From 66-474 sp035572335 (GTDB taxonomy: Bacteria > Pseudomonadota > Gammaproteobacteria > Xanthomonadales > Rhodanobacteraceae): a DNA stretch of 35,044 bases. The position numbers were made by a program, and so were the translations under genes. The stretch is taken from positions 1 through 35,044 of the forward strand of contig DATNAW010000037.1 in assembly GCA_035572335.1 (NCBI GenBank). Direction: 5' to 3'. The notes under the pieces were generated by a model, which was given only the letters and a program-made list of their open reading frames with translations, did no database searches and was not told the origin of the DNA. Positions 16,328 to 25,680 of this stretch are shown here, piece by piece (position 1 is the stretch's first letter; the number at the start of each line of letters is the position of its first letter).

Positions 16328-17095
16328 TCAATGCACGTCCTTCCAATACTCTTTTTTCAGCACCAGCGCGAACAGGGTAAAAAGTACCAGATACAGCACC
16401 ACCCACGCACCAATATGGCTACGCACCGCCTCGTCCGGCGTGGACACCCAGGCCAGGAACGCGGTCAGGTCGCGCACGGCCTGGTCGTACTGCGCCGGCG
16501 TCATGCTGCCCGGATGCGCCAGTTTGAGCTCCTTGACCGTGGCCGGGTTCGTGCCCTCGGCGGGATTCATCACCGCCACCTGCTCGCCCTGCAGCTGCCA
16601 AAGCGGGAAAGGCATCGCGACGTTCGGGAACACGGTGTTGTTCCAGCCGCTGTTGGTGGCCGGATCGAGGTAGAACGACTTGAGGTACGCCGACACCCAG
16701 TCGGCGCCCTTGGCGCTGACTTCCAGCGACAGGTCGGGCGGCACCTTGCCGAACCACTTCTCGGCGTCGGCTTCGGGCATCGCAGAGACGACCGGCTCGC
16801 CGAACTTGGCGCCGGTGAAATCGAGGTTGTCCATCACCTGCTGTTCGGTGAGGCCCAGCCCTTCCGCCATCTGCGAATAGCGCAGGTACTTCAGCGAATG
16901 GCAGCCGACGCAGTAGTTCATGAACAGGCGCGCGCCGCGCTGCAGTGATGCCTGGTCGTGCACGTTGATGTTGGCTTCGGGATAACCGCCGCCCTCTTCC
17001 GCGAGCGCGGACGGCGAGGCGGCGAAGGCCACCACCAGCGCGAGCAGCAGGGCCGTGAAGGTGCGCGCGGCGGTGCGCTGAATGGACTTATGCAT
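16328..17095 (-). CDS. petC: Cytochrome c1 of the bc1 complex
   Basis: A 255-residue heme protein of the ubiquinol-cytochrome c reductase. It has a signal peptide (about 1-32, cleavage near SALA), heme motif CVGCH at 62-66 in FMNYCVGCHSLKYLRYS, and the likely axial Met in NVAMPFPLWQL. A C-terminal helix (WVVLYLVLFTLFALVLKKEYW) anchors the protein. The start codon lies 8 bp inside petB. It carries electrons from the Rieske protein to a soluble or membrane cytochrome c. Confidence 0.96.
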   Translation of the reverse strand: MHKSIQRTAARTFTALLLALVVAFAASPSALAEEGGGYPEANINVHDQASLQRGARLFMNYCVGCHSLKYLRYSQMAEGLGLTEQQVMDNLDFTGAKFGEPVVSAMPEADAEKWFGKVPPDLSLEVSAKGADWVSAYLKSFYLDPATNSGWNNTVFPNVAMPFPLWQLQGEQVAVMNPAEGTNPATVKELKLAHPGSMTPAQYDQAVRDLTAFLAWVSTPDEAVRSHIGAWVVLYLVLFTLFALVLKKEYWKDVH

Positions 17096-18356
17096 GCGTG
17101 GTCACCCTTTCCGGAACCGGCTTGGTTTTCTCCCACCCGAAGAACGTGTAGGCCCACAGGAACACGAAGAACCCGAAATACAGCACCACCAGCGTGCGGC
17201 CGAACAGGTTCTCGATGCTGGTGATGTCGGCGTTCGGGCCGAAGATCGAAACGATCCAGCCCGGCGTGAGGTCGGCACCGATGCAGGCAAGCAGCATGAA
17301 CACGATCGCGAAGATCGTCAGCGCGACCTTGTAGCCGACCCCGCGGTAGCGGATCGACTTGACCTTGCCGCGATCCAGCCACGGCACCAGGAACAGCACG
17401 ATGATCGACAGCGCCAGCGCAATCACGCCCCAGCCCTTGCTGGGGATCATCCGCAGGATCGCGTAGAACGGCGAGAAATACCAGACGGGCTTGATCGTCG
17501 CCGGCGTCACCAGGTCATTCGCCGGGATCGAGTTGTCGTGTTCGAGGAAGAACCCGCCCACGGTGGGTTCGAAGAAGATGATGATCGCGCAGATGATCAG
17601 GAACACGCCCACGCCGACCAGATCCTTCAGCGTGTAGTACGGGTGGAACGGAATGCCGTCCAGCGGATGCCCGTTCGGACCCTTGTGCTTCTTGATCTCG
17701 ACGCCATCGGGATTGTTCGAACCGACTTCATGCAGTGCACCCAGGTGCAGCACGACCAGCAGCAGCAGCACCAGCGGCAACGCGACCACGTGCAGTGCGA
17801 AGAAGCGGTTGAGCGTCGGATCGGACGGCACGAAGCTGCCCATGATCCAGTCGACCAGTTGCCCGCCGATCACCGGCACCGCGCTGAACAGGGTGATGAT
17901 GACCTTGGCGCCCCAGAACGACATGTTGCCCCACGGCAACACGTAACCCATGAAGGCCTCGGCCATCAGCGCGAGGAAGATGAACATGCCCAGCAGCCAC
18001 ACCAGTTCGCGCGGTTTCTTGTACGAGCCGTACATCAGGCCGCGGAACATGTGGAGGTAGACCACGATGAAGAACATCGAGGCGCCGGTCTCGTGCATGT
18101 AGCGCACCAGCCAGCCCCAGTGCACGTCGCGCATGATGTACTGCACGGAATCGAATGCGCCGGCCGCGGTGGGCGTGTAGAACATCGTCAGGAAGATGCC
18201 CGTGACGATCTGGTTCACCAGCACCAGCAGCGCCAGCGAACCGAAGTAGTACATGACGTTGAAGTTCTTCGGCGCGTAATACTCCGTCATGTGCTTCTTG
18301 TAGGCTTCGCCCGCGCCGGGCGCGCGCTCGTTGAACCACTGCATCAAGGCGCGCAT
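17088..18356 (-). CDS. petB: Cytochrome b of the bc1 complex
   Basis: A 422-residue polytopic protein with the two b-heme His pairs located in VRYMHETGASMFFIVVYLHMFRG and in FFALHVVALPLVLLLLVVLH. The quinol-oxidation (Qo) loop reads PVWYF (in ATIKPVWYFSPFYAILR) instead of the PEWY found in mitochondria and alphaproteobacteria. The remaining helices (FLIICAIIIFFEP; VIALALSIIVLFLVPWLDRG; VALTIFAIVFMLLACIGA; VVLYFGFFVFLWAYTFFGWE) fit an 8-helix full-length cytochrome b. Its ATG shares one base with the petA stop (TGATG), and petC overlaps its end. Confidence 0.96.
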   Translation of the reverse strand: MRALMQWFNERAPGAGEAYKKHMTEYYAPKNFNVMYYFGSLALLVLVNQIVTGIFLTMFYTPTAAGAFDSVQYIMRDVHWGWLVRYMHETGASMFFIVVYLHMFRGLMYGSYKKPRELVWLLGMFIFLALMAEAFMGYVLPWGNMSFWGAKVIITLFSAVPVIGGQLVDWIMGSFVPSDPTLNRFFALHVVALPLVLLLLVVLHLGALHEVGSNNPDGVEIKKHKGPNGHPLDGIPFHPYYTLKDLVGVGVFLIICAIIIFFEPTVGGFFLEHDNSIPANDLVTPATIKPVWYFSPFYAILRMIPSKGWGVIALALSIIVLFLVPWLDRGKVKSIRYRGVGYKVALTIFAIVFMLLACIGADLTPGWIVSIFGPNADITSIENLFGRTLVVLYFGFFVFLWAYTFFGWEKTKPVPERVTTHA

Positions 18357-18952
18357 CACGCGGCTCCTTTCGGATCGACGCCGATCTGGATGTGGGTGTC
18401 GTCGACGAAGTGGTACGGCGGCACCACCATATTGAGCGGCGCGGGCACGCCCTGGTACACGCGCGCGGCGAGGTCGTAGCGCGAGTGGTGGCACGGGCAA
18501 TAGAAACCGCCCTTCCAGTTCGGATCGAACGGTTCGGGCTTCACCTCGCCCTTGTAATCCGGTACGCAACCGAGGTGCGTGCAGATGCCGATCAGCACCA
18601 TCCATTCCGGCTTGATCGAACGCGTGGCGTTCTGGCAATACTTCGGCTGGTCGGATTCCCTGGAGTCCGGATCGCGCAGGCGCGGATCCTGCTTGGGCAG
18701 CCATTGCAACTGATCGGGCGTGCGGTTGACCACGAACACCGGCTGGCTGCGCCAGCCGTAGCGCACCATCTGGCCGGGTTCGATCTTGCCGATGCCGACG
18801 GTCACCGGTGCGCCGGCCGATTCGGCACGCGCGCTGGGCAGCCAGGTCTCGACGAAGGGAATCGCCGTGATGATCAAACCGGCGCCGCCGATCACGGCCG
18901 TGGAGGCCGTCAGGAACCTGCGTCGGCCCTTGTTGATGCTTTCGTCCGCCAT
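18356..18952 (-). CDS. petA: Rieske iron-sulfur subunit of the bc1 complex
   Basis: A 198-residue Rieske [2Fe-2S] protein. A twin-arginine-type N-terminus (NKGRRRFLTASTAVIGGAGLIITAIPFV) serves as Tat signal and membrane anchor. The cluster-binding boxes are CTHLGC and CPCHHSRYD, with the usual two Cys and two His ligands. Box II has a second His where the family usually has Gly (CPCHGS). The tail ...VYQGVPAPLNMVVPPYHFVDDTHIQIG is typical of proteobacterial Rieske subunits. GGAG stands 7 nt before the ATG. First gene of petA-petB-petC. Confidence 0.95.
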   Translation of the reverse strand: MADESINKGRRRFLTASTAVIGGAGLIITAIPFVETWLPSARAESAGAPVTVGIGKIEPGQMVRYGWRSQPVFVVNRTPDQLQWLPKQDPRLRDPDSRESDQPKYCQNATRSIKPEWMVLIGICTHLGCVPDYKGEVKPEPFDPNWKGGFYCPCHHSRYDLAARVYQGVPAPLNMVVPPYHFVDDTHIQIGVDPKGAA

Positions 18953-19082
18953 CCGCTTCTCCGCACTGCTTGTGGTCACGACCGGTGAGCTGCACCGCGA
19001 TGATGTTGTCCGGGTGCACGGCCCGGGCTCGCGGCCCTGCCACGGCCGCCGTCCCGCATCCATCGGGCCCCAAAATCGTGTT

Positions 19083-19111
19083 AGTTTAGCGTTCGCCTCC
19101 GTGGCGCACAA
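19083..19111 (-). promoter_or_regulatory. Sigma70-type promoter for petABC
   Basis: On the minus strand TTGTGC (19111-19106) and TAAACT (19088-19083) are separated by 17 bp, a good sigma70 match. This would give a leader of roughly 120 nt before petA. The divergent htrA-like gene begins 30 bp on the other side. Confidence 0.5.
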
Positions 19112-19141
19112 TCCAATCGCGCTCCACCGGGCCACGATTCC

Positions 19142-20302
19142 ATGCGGCACAAGCTCCGACCCTTTCTCTTCGTCCTGCAATTCGTGGTCGCAGGACTGGC
19201 CGCGGCGTTCCTGATCAGCCTGGCATGGCCCGGCGTCGGCGCGCACCTGCGCGATGGCCTGCGCGGAAAATCCAGTGCACCGCCTGCCGAACCCGCGCCT
19301 GCGGGAGCCCATGCCGCATCCGGACATGGAGCCGCTTCCTATGCGGACGCGGTCGCGCGCGCCGCGCCGGCGGTCGTCAACATCTACGCCGACAAGACCG
19401 TCACCGAACGCCAGATCCAGATCTTCCCGGACCCGCTGCTGGGCGGCGTCGCCGGGCCGGCGCTGAAACGGCGCGAGCAGAGCCTCGGCTCCGGCGTGAT
19501 CTTCACGCCCGACGGTTACGTGCTCACCAACAACCACGTGATTTCGGGCGCCGACGACATCCAGGTGATGCTGCACGACGGGCGCGTCGCCCACGCCAAG
19601 GTGATCGGCAATGACCCCGACACCGATCTCGCCGTGCTCAAGATCGATGCCGGCACGCTGCCCACGATCCAGGTCGATCCCGACGCGCCGCGGGTCGGCG
19701 ACGTGGTGCTGGCGATCGGCAATCCGTTCGGCATCGGCCAGACCGTGACGATGGGCATCGTCAGCGCGCTGCAGCGCCAGTTGAGTTTGTCGCCCTACGA
19801 GGATTTCATCCAGACCGATGCGGCGATCAACTCCGGCAATTCCGGCGGCGCGCTGGTGAATGCCGAAGGCCAGCTTGTCGGCATCAACACCGCGATGCTG
19901 GACCGCGACGTCGGCGCGCAAGGCATCGGCTTTGCGATTCCCGTGCGCACCGCGAAACGCGTGCTCGACCAGATCGTCGAACACGGCCACGTGGTGCGCG
20001 GCTGGCTGGGCGTCGAAGTCGGCAACGTGACGGTGTCCGCCGACTCCGGCCTGCCGGCGGCGGCGCGCGGCGCCACCGTGCTGGATGTCTATCCGGGCGG
20101 ACCCGCGGCGCAGGCGGGGCTGCTGCCTGGCGACATTTTGCTGAAACTCGGCACGCAAGCGATCACCGATCCGTTCGATTTCCGCACGCGCGAAGCAACC
20201 ATGAAACCCGGTGACAAGGTGGAAGTATTCGGCCTGCGCGCGGGCGTGCCGTTCCGCACCGAAGTGGTGCTGACGCAACGCCCGAGTTTTCGTAGCAGTT
20301 AG
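19142..20302 (+). CDS. degS: Periplasmic membrane-anchored serine protease, DegS/HtrA family
   Basis: A 386-residue trypsin-like protease. The N-terminal hydrophobic helix (FLFVLQFVVAGLAAAFLISLAW) looks like an uncleaved anchor. The catalytic triad is His132 (LTNNHVISGADD), Asp162 (NDPDTDLAVLKI) and Ser234 (INSGNSGGALVN). One PDZ domain follows (RGWLGVEVGNVTV, VLDVYPGGPAAQAGLLPGDILLKLGTQAI). One PDZ plus an anchor fits DegS (AlgW), which in known systems starts cleavage of the anti-sigma factor RseA in the envelope-stress response, rather than DegP with two PDZ domains. No rse genes lie nearby. No Shine-Dalgarno sequence is visible. It is divergent from petABC. Confidence 0.85.
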   Translation: MRHKLRPFLFVLQFVVAGLAAAFLISLAWPGVGAHLRDGLRGKSSAPPAEPAPAGAHAASGHGAASYADAVARAAPAVVNIYADKTVTERQIQIFPDPLLGGVAGPALKRREQSLGSGVIFTPDGYVLTNNHVISGADDIQVMLHDGRVAHAKVIGNDPDTDLAVLKIDAGTLPTIQVDPDAPRVGDVVLAIGNPFGIGQTVTMGIVSALQRQLSLSPYEDFIQTDAAINSGNSGGALVNAEGQLVGINTAMLDRDVGAQGIGFAIPVRTAKRVLDQIVEHGHVVRGWLGVEVGNVTVSADSGLPAAARGATVLDVYPGGPAAQAGLLPGDILLKLGTQAITDPFDFRTREATMKPGDKVEVFGLRAGVPFRTEVVLTQRPSFRSS

Positions 20303-20304
20303 TG

Positions 20305-20411
20305 CGATCGTCCCTGATCGCCGCGTCACCACCATTGGCTGGAAGCGACGCACGCCTTGTTCCGCCCACACCGCCACGGCCATCCATGGCGTGGCTTTTC
20401 ACAACAGCTAC
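20305..20411 (+). repeat. 107-bp direct repeat, copy 1
   Basis: Begins 3 bp after the degS stop and reaches to just before the end of apt. It shares its conserved ends with the copy at 21308-21414 in the same orientation and at the same length. The left end folds as GCGATC-GTCCCT-GATCGC; the right end folds around GGCCATCCATGGC. The middle is poorly conserved. Confidence 0.7.
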
Positions 20412-20423
20412 TCCGAACCGGCC

Positions 20424-20984
20424 TTAGTAGCGAAGCAGGGAGTGCAGCGGCACGTCCGCCGGCCAGCGCGCGCGCGCGTGCAGGAATGAAAGTTCGATCA
20501 GCACCGCGGCACCCGCGATGTCGGCGCCGAGTTGCGCGATCAACTGCCTTGCCGCGGCGAGCGTGCCGCCAGTGGCCAGCACGTCGTCGATGATCAACAC
20601 GCGCGCACCGGGCGCAAGCGCATCGGCGTGCACCTCCAATCGCGCCTGCCCGTATTCCAGTTCGAAATCGGCAGCCAGTGTCGCGGCCGGCAGCTTGCCG
20701 GGTTTGCGCAGCGGCACGAAACCGGTCTCCAGTGCTCGCGCCAGCGCGGCGCCGAAGATGAATCCGCGCGCTTCGATGCCGCAGACCGCATCGATCCGTT
20801 GCGTCCGCCACGGCGACGCCAGCGCACCCACGCAATCGCGGAACGCCCGCGCGTCGGCCAGCAGCGGCGTGATGTCCTTGAACAGCACGCCCGGCTTCGG
20901 AAAATCCGGAACGTCGCGGACATGCGCGGCAAGCCGCGCGCGCAGCGTGTCGTCGATCTCCACGGGGGTGGCCAGCGTGTTCAA
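20424..20984 (-). CDS. apt: Adenine phosphoribosyltransferase
   Basis: A 186-residue purine-salvage enzyme that makes AMP from adenine and PRPP. Typical regions: VRDVPDFPKPGVLFKDITPLLAD near the N-terminus, CGIEARGFIFGAALA, PLRKPGKLPA (flexible loop) and the PRPP-binding VLIIDDVLATGGTLAAA. Length is normal. The start overlaps the stop of the DUF2007 gene as ATGA, so the two are translated together. Confidence 0.95.
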   Translation of the reverse strand: MNTLATPVEIDDTLRARLAAHVRDVPDFPKPGVLFKDITPLLADARAFRDCVGALASPWRTQRIDAVCGIEARGFIFGAALARALETGFVPLRKPGKLPAATLAADFELEYGQARLEVHADALAPGARVLIIDDVLATGGTLAAARQLIAQLGADIAGAAVLIELSFLHARARWPADVPLHSLLRY

Positions 20985-21259
20985 GCGGTCGCGGGTTTCA
21001 GGCGCAGCGGGGGCGCGGATTCGGTCCGCTCGCCCGCCAGCGGTGCGCGCAACATCCCGGTGATCTCCTGCACGATGGGGCCGGCGTCGTAGGCGAAGAT
21101 TTCGGGCACGCTGACCGTCAGGAAATCGCGCGCGGGCAACTGCCCCATCCCGCCGATCAGGTATTCGCCATTGACGAACGCCGGAATGCCGGCGCCCTCC
21201 AGCGCATCCTTCACCAGATGCGCATCGACGATGCCTTCGGCGTGATAAACGATTCGCAT
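20981..21259 (-). CDS. DUF2007 domain protein (putative signal-transducing protein family)
   Basis: A 92-residue soluble protein. It begins with the ferredoxin-like DUF2007 pattern MRIVYHAEGIVDAHLVKDALEGAGIPAFVNGEYLIGGMGQLPA and FLTVSVPEIFAYDAGPIVQEI. The C-terminal 25 residues are Pro/Ala-rich. The family is found widely in bacteria and has no settled function; some entries call it a signal-transducing protein (PII-like fold). It is upstream of apt with an ATGA overlap. Both genes lie between two direct repeats. Confidence 0.85.
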   Translation of the reverse strand: MRIVYHAEGIVDAHLVKDALEGAGIPAFVNGEYLIGGMGQLPARDFLTVSVPEIFAYDAGPIVQEITGMLRAPLAGERTESAPPLRLKPATA

Positions 21260-21307
21260 GGCTTCAAGCTATCCCCAATGGCTGTCGCAAGCAAGCGCGC
21301 ATTTCTC

Positions 21308-21414
21308 TGCGATCGTCCATGATCGCTGCGTCACGAAACCCCGTTTCCCGTGGCAGCACGAGTCGCCAACGGACTCCACCACGGCCATCCCTGGCCTGAC
21401 TTTCCACGACAGCA
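21308..21414 (+). repeat. 107-bp direct repeat, copy 2
   Basis: Same length and orientation as 20305-20411, 1003 bp away. The first 27 bases (starting TGCGATCGTC) and last ~37 bases (from CCACGGCCATCC) are well conserved; the centre differs. The left end forms the hairpin GCGATC-GTCCAT-GATCGC. It ends 36 bp upstream of the glnS start, so it may contribute to the glnS leader. Confidence 0.7.
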
Positions 21415-21450
21415 TTAAACTTGCGGGCTTCGCAAAGCAGGATGTGTCCC

Positions 21451-23184
<1,734 letters not shown>

Positions 23185-23482
23185 CCGGTTCGGTGCGTGA
23201 TCACGGCGACGTTCTCGCGCAAGGAACGTGAAAGTCGTCGTGACAATATCGAACGCAAGCTGAAAAGCTTGCGTGGTCCGCGCGAGTGCGTCCCGCGCAC
23301 CGTGCCACGCATCCATTGGCTTGCGAAAGCAAGCTGAACGTGCGCGTTCCCGCCCATCGCGATTTTTACATCGCGGTCATGGGTGGGTCATTGTTCTGTT
23401 GCTACGTTGCAGTCGCATCTTTCATCGACGCCGCCGCTCAAGGTGAAGTCATCAGTCAACGACGCAGCAACGGGAGAGCACC
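23185..23482. other. 298-bp spacer with four hairpins between glnS and a DUF1328 gene
   Basis: No gene is seen. From left to right: a long imperfect stem (23202-23214 with 23224-23242); a perfect 9-bp stem ACGCAAGCT/AGCTTGCGT closed by a GAAA tetraloop (23253-23274); a 6-bp stem GCTTGC/GCAAGC with the same GAAA loop (23319-23334); and a bulged stem CCCATCGCGAT/ATCGCGGTCATGGG (23353-23383). The first may be part of glnS transcript termination. The two GAAA hairpins share GCAAGCTGAA (23255-23264 and 23329-23338), so arms could pair across hairpins. Confidence 0.6.
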
Positions 23483-23647
23483 ATGCTTTACTACGCCATC
23501 GTCTTTCTGATCATCGCACTCGTCGCGGGTTTCTTCGGGTTCTTCGGCGTCGCCGGGCTTGCAGCCGGCATTGCGAAGATCCTGTTCGTCATCTTCATCA
23601 TCCTGTTCATCGCGTCGCTGATCTTCGGACGTCGCCGGCGGATCTGA
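23483..23647 (+). CDS. DUF1328 family small membrane protein (YtjA-like)
   Basis: A 54-residue protein, MLYYAIVFLIIALVAGFFGF followed by FGVAGLAAGIAKILFVIFI and ILFIASLIFGRRRRI. It has two hydrophobic helices with a Gly-rich turn and a basic C-terminus, the complete pattern of the DUF1328/YtjA family. GGGAGA lies 5-6 nt before the ATG, a strong ribosome binding site. Function is not established; the family is often linked to stress-related loci. It converges on the ArsR-type gene with only 28 bp between them. Confidence 0.93.
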   Translation: MLYYAIVFLIIALVAGFFGFFGVAGLAAGIAKILFVIFIILFIASLIFGRRRRI

Positions 23648-23675
23648 ACCGGCACACGGAATCCCGCGCGGGGCA

Positions 23676-24365
23676 TCAAAGTTCGATGCCGAATCGCACA
23701 CGGAAGGCACGGTGTCCCGTGCGGGTCACTTGCAGGGCGCGGCTGTCCAGGTCGCGCACGATCCACTTTCGATCCAAGGCAGCTTGCAGCACGCCGGCGC
23801 CAAGCGCGCCGGCGAGGTGCGGCCGGCGCTCGCTCCAGTCGAGGCACGCGCATGCGAAGCGCCTGCGCGAGGCGCGCGCCGCATCGACATCGACGCCGAC
23901 ATCGCGCAGGCCCCCCACGCCAGCCCGCGTGACGTTGTAATCGTCTCCGCTGCGCGAGAGCCAGCGCAGCGCGAACAGACTGTCGTGCAGGCGGACCGCC
24001 AGCGTGCCCGCCATGTGGTCGTAGCAGGTGCGCGCCACGCGCAAGCGTTCGGGCGTGTTGGGGACGAAACGTGCGCGCGGTTCACCCGCCACCACCGTCA
24101 GCGCTTCCAGCGCGGCAGCGACGTGCTCGTCGTGCAGGCTGTAGTAGCGATGGCGTCCCTGCGGCAACACCTTGACCAGCCGGCGCTCCGTCAACTTCGC
24201 GAGATGCACGCTCGCGGTGGACGCCGTCACGCCCGCGACCGCGGCGAGTTCGGTACTGGTACGCGCGTGTCCATCCAGCAGGCGGCACAGCATGCGCGCG
24301 CGCGCCGGTTCAGCGATCGCGGCCGCGATTCCGGCGATGGGGGCGTCGTGGCTTCCTGCATCCAT
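23676..24365 (-). CDS. ArsR/SmtB-type transcriptional regulator with large C-terminal domain
   Basis: A 229-residue protein. Residues ~8-80 form an ArsR winged helix (AAAIAEPARARMLCRLLDGHARTSTELAAVAGVTASTASVHLAKLTERRLVKVLPQGRHRYYSL). The classical CxC metal site of ArsR is absent from the recognition helix. The C-terminal ~150 residues (RTCYDHMAGTLAVRLHDSL; RRFACACLDWSERRPHLAGALGA; HRAFRVRFGIEL) match the larger subgroup in which a conserved CYDHMAG and a CLDWSERRPHLAG motif occur. The signal sensed is unknown. It is divergent from a NIPSNAP gene and probably controls it and itself (inference). TATCGT lies 6 nt before the ATG and may be a -10 element. Confidence 0.87.
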   Translation of the reverse strand: MDAGSHDAPIAGIAAAIAEPARARMLCRLLDGHARTSTELAAVAGVTASTASVHLAKLTERRLVKVLPQGRHRYYSLHDEHVAAALEALTVVAGEPRARFVPNTPERLRVARTCYDHMAGTLAVRLHDSLFALRWLSRSGDDYNVTRAGVGGLRDVGVDVDAARASRRRFACACLDWSERRPHLAGALGAGVLQAALDRKWIVRDLDSRALQVTRTGHRAFRVRFGIEL

Positions 24366-24389
24366 ACTTTTACGATAATCAAAGCATGG
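24366..24389. promoter_or_regulatory. Divergent promoter/operator between ArsR-type and NIPSNAP genes
   Basis: The only AT-rich stretch of the intergenic region. On the minus strand TATCGT (24377-24372) sits 6 nt from the regulator ATG. On the plus strand TACGAT/GATAAT overlaps it. CTTTTACGATAATCAAAG is partly palindromic and is a candidate autoregulatory operator. Confidence 0.4.
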
Positions 24390-24584
24390 CCGCCGCGCAA
24401 GCGCCAGCATGCGCGCATGAAGTCCCGGCGCCAGCTACCCGCGACACCCGCCATCGACAACCCGGACCGCCGCGCGTTTCTCGCGCACGGCATGGTCCTG
24501 GCCGCGGGCGCCGCAACCTGGCAGCTCGGTGGGCTCGTCGCTCCGTCCATCGCACCCGAACCCCGTCACGGCAGGAGTTCCACC

Positions 24585-24917
24585 ATGAAGATCGTCTGCA
24601 TCATCCGTTACGAAATCGATCCGTTCCAGCGCGACGCATTCAAGATCTACGCGGAAAACTGGGGCAAGGTGATCCCCCGCTGCGGTGGTTACCTGATCGG
24701 CTATTTCCTGCCCTGGCAGGGCACCAACTACGTGGGCTGGGGGCTGATCGGATTCGACAGCCTGGCTGCGTATGAAACCTATCAAGCACGCCTGCGCGAG
24801 GATGCCGACGGCCGCAAGAATTTCGCGTTCGCGCAGGAGAAGCGTTTTATCCTGAAGGAAGAACGCAACTTCATCGAAGTCGTGGACGGCACCTTCAACG
24901 TGGCCGCCATGACCTGA
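24585..24917 (+). CDS. NIPSNAP family protein
   Basis: A 110-residue ferredoxin-like (dimeric alpha-beta barrel) protein. It begins MKIVCIIRYEIDPFQRDAFKIYAENWGKVIPRCGG and continues with YFLPWQGTNYVGWGLIGFDSLAAYETYQARLRED, the NIPSNAP pattern. Function of bacterial members is unclear. AGGAG 7 nt before ATG 24585 strongly supports this start. The same frame remains open upstream to another ATG at 24417; that form would add 56 residues with a twin-arginine-like sequence (NPDRRAFLAHGMVLAAGAATW) and could be exported. The short form is favoured. Confidence 0.85.
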   Translation: MKIVCIIRYEIDPFQRDAFKIYAENWGKVIPRCGGYLIGYFLPWQGTNYVGWGLIGFDSLAAYETYQARLREDADGRKNFAFAQEKRFILKEERNFIEVVDGTFNVAAMT

Positions 24918-24939
24918 GCGCTACCCGGGGCGAACCCGC

Positions 24940-25680
24940 ATGAAGAAGATCGGCATCCTCGGCGGCATCGGCTGGCCTTCCACGATCGAATACTACGCAG
25001 GCTTGTGCACGCTGGCGGAGTCGCGCGCGCAAGCCGGGCACCGCGCGACGATGCCGGAAATCTCGATCGAGTCGCTGGATCTGTCGAAAGCGGAAAGCCT
25101 GGTCGGCCGCGACGGCGACGAGGACTCGTGGCCCGCCTTCGATGCCTACCATCATGCGGCGCTGCAACGGCTTGAACGCAGCGGCGCGGATTTCGCGGTG
25201 ATCGCCTGCAACACAGCGCATCATCGCCTGGCGCAGATCGAACGCGGTCTCGGGATCCCCGTGCTCGGCATCGTGGACGCCGCCGCCGATGCCTGCGCTG
25301 AACACGGCGTGCAGGAGGTGCTGGTGCTCGGCACCCGTACCGTCATGGCCTCCGCGGTGTTCCGCGAAGCATTCCGGCGGCGCGGCATCCACGCGCGCGC
25401 TCCGGCGGAAGAACGACACCGGCAAAGCGTGCTGGCGGCCATCGATGCACTTTCGCGCGGGCGCGATGACGGCGCATCCGAAGGCCTCCGCGACGTCATT
25501 CGGGAGTCGCACCGGCCAACAACGAGCGACGTGGCTGTGTATCTCGGATGCACCGAACTGCCGCTGGCGTTCCCGGCGCACAAGCACGAAGGCCTGTTCG
25601 AGATCGACGGCGTCCGCTGCATCAATTCTGCCGCGCTGCACATCCGCGCGGCGTTCGAATTCGCGATCTCGGACGGATGA
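24940..25680 (+). CDS. Aspartate/glutamate racemase family protein
   Basis: A 246-residue cofactor-independent racemase fold. Both catalytic cysteines are present: Cys90 in VIACNTAHHRL and Cys204 in YLGCTELPLAF. The N-terminal MKKIGILGGIGWPSTIEYYAGL and VPVLGIVDAAADA fit the aspartate racemase/YgeA group. It likely interconverts L- and D-amino acids in the cytoplasm; substrate preference cannot be read. It lies 22 bp after the NIPSNAP gene, and its stop overlaps the start of the next gene (ATGA). Confidence 0.9.
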   Translation: MKKIGILGGIGWPSTIEYYAGLCTLAESRAQAGHRATMPEISIESLDLSKAESLVGRDGDEDSWPAFDAYHHAALQRLERSGADFAVIACNTAHHRLAQIERGLGIPVLGIVDAAADACAEHGVQEVLVLGTRTVMASAVFREAFRRRGIHARAPAEERHRQSVLAAIDALSRGRDDGASEGLRDVIRESHRPTTSDVAVYLGCTELPLAFPAHKHEGLFEIDGVRCINSAALHIRAAFEFAISDG

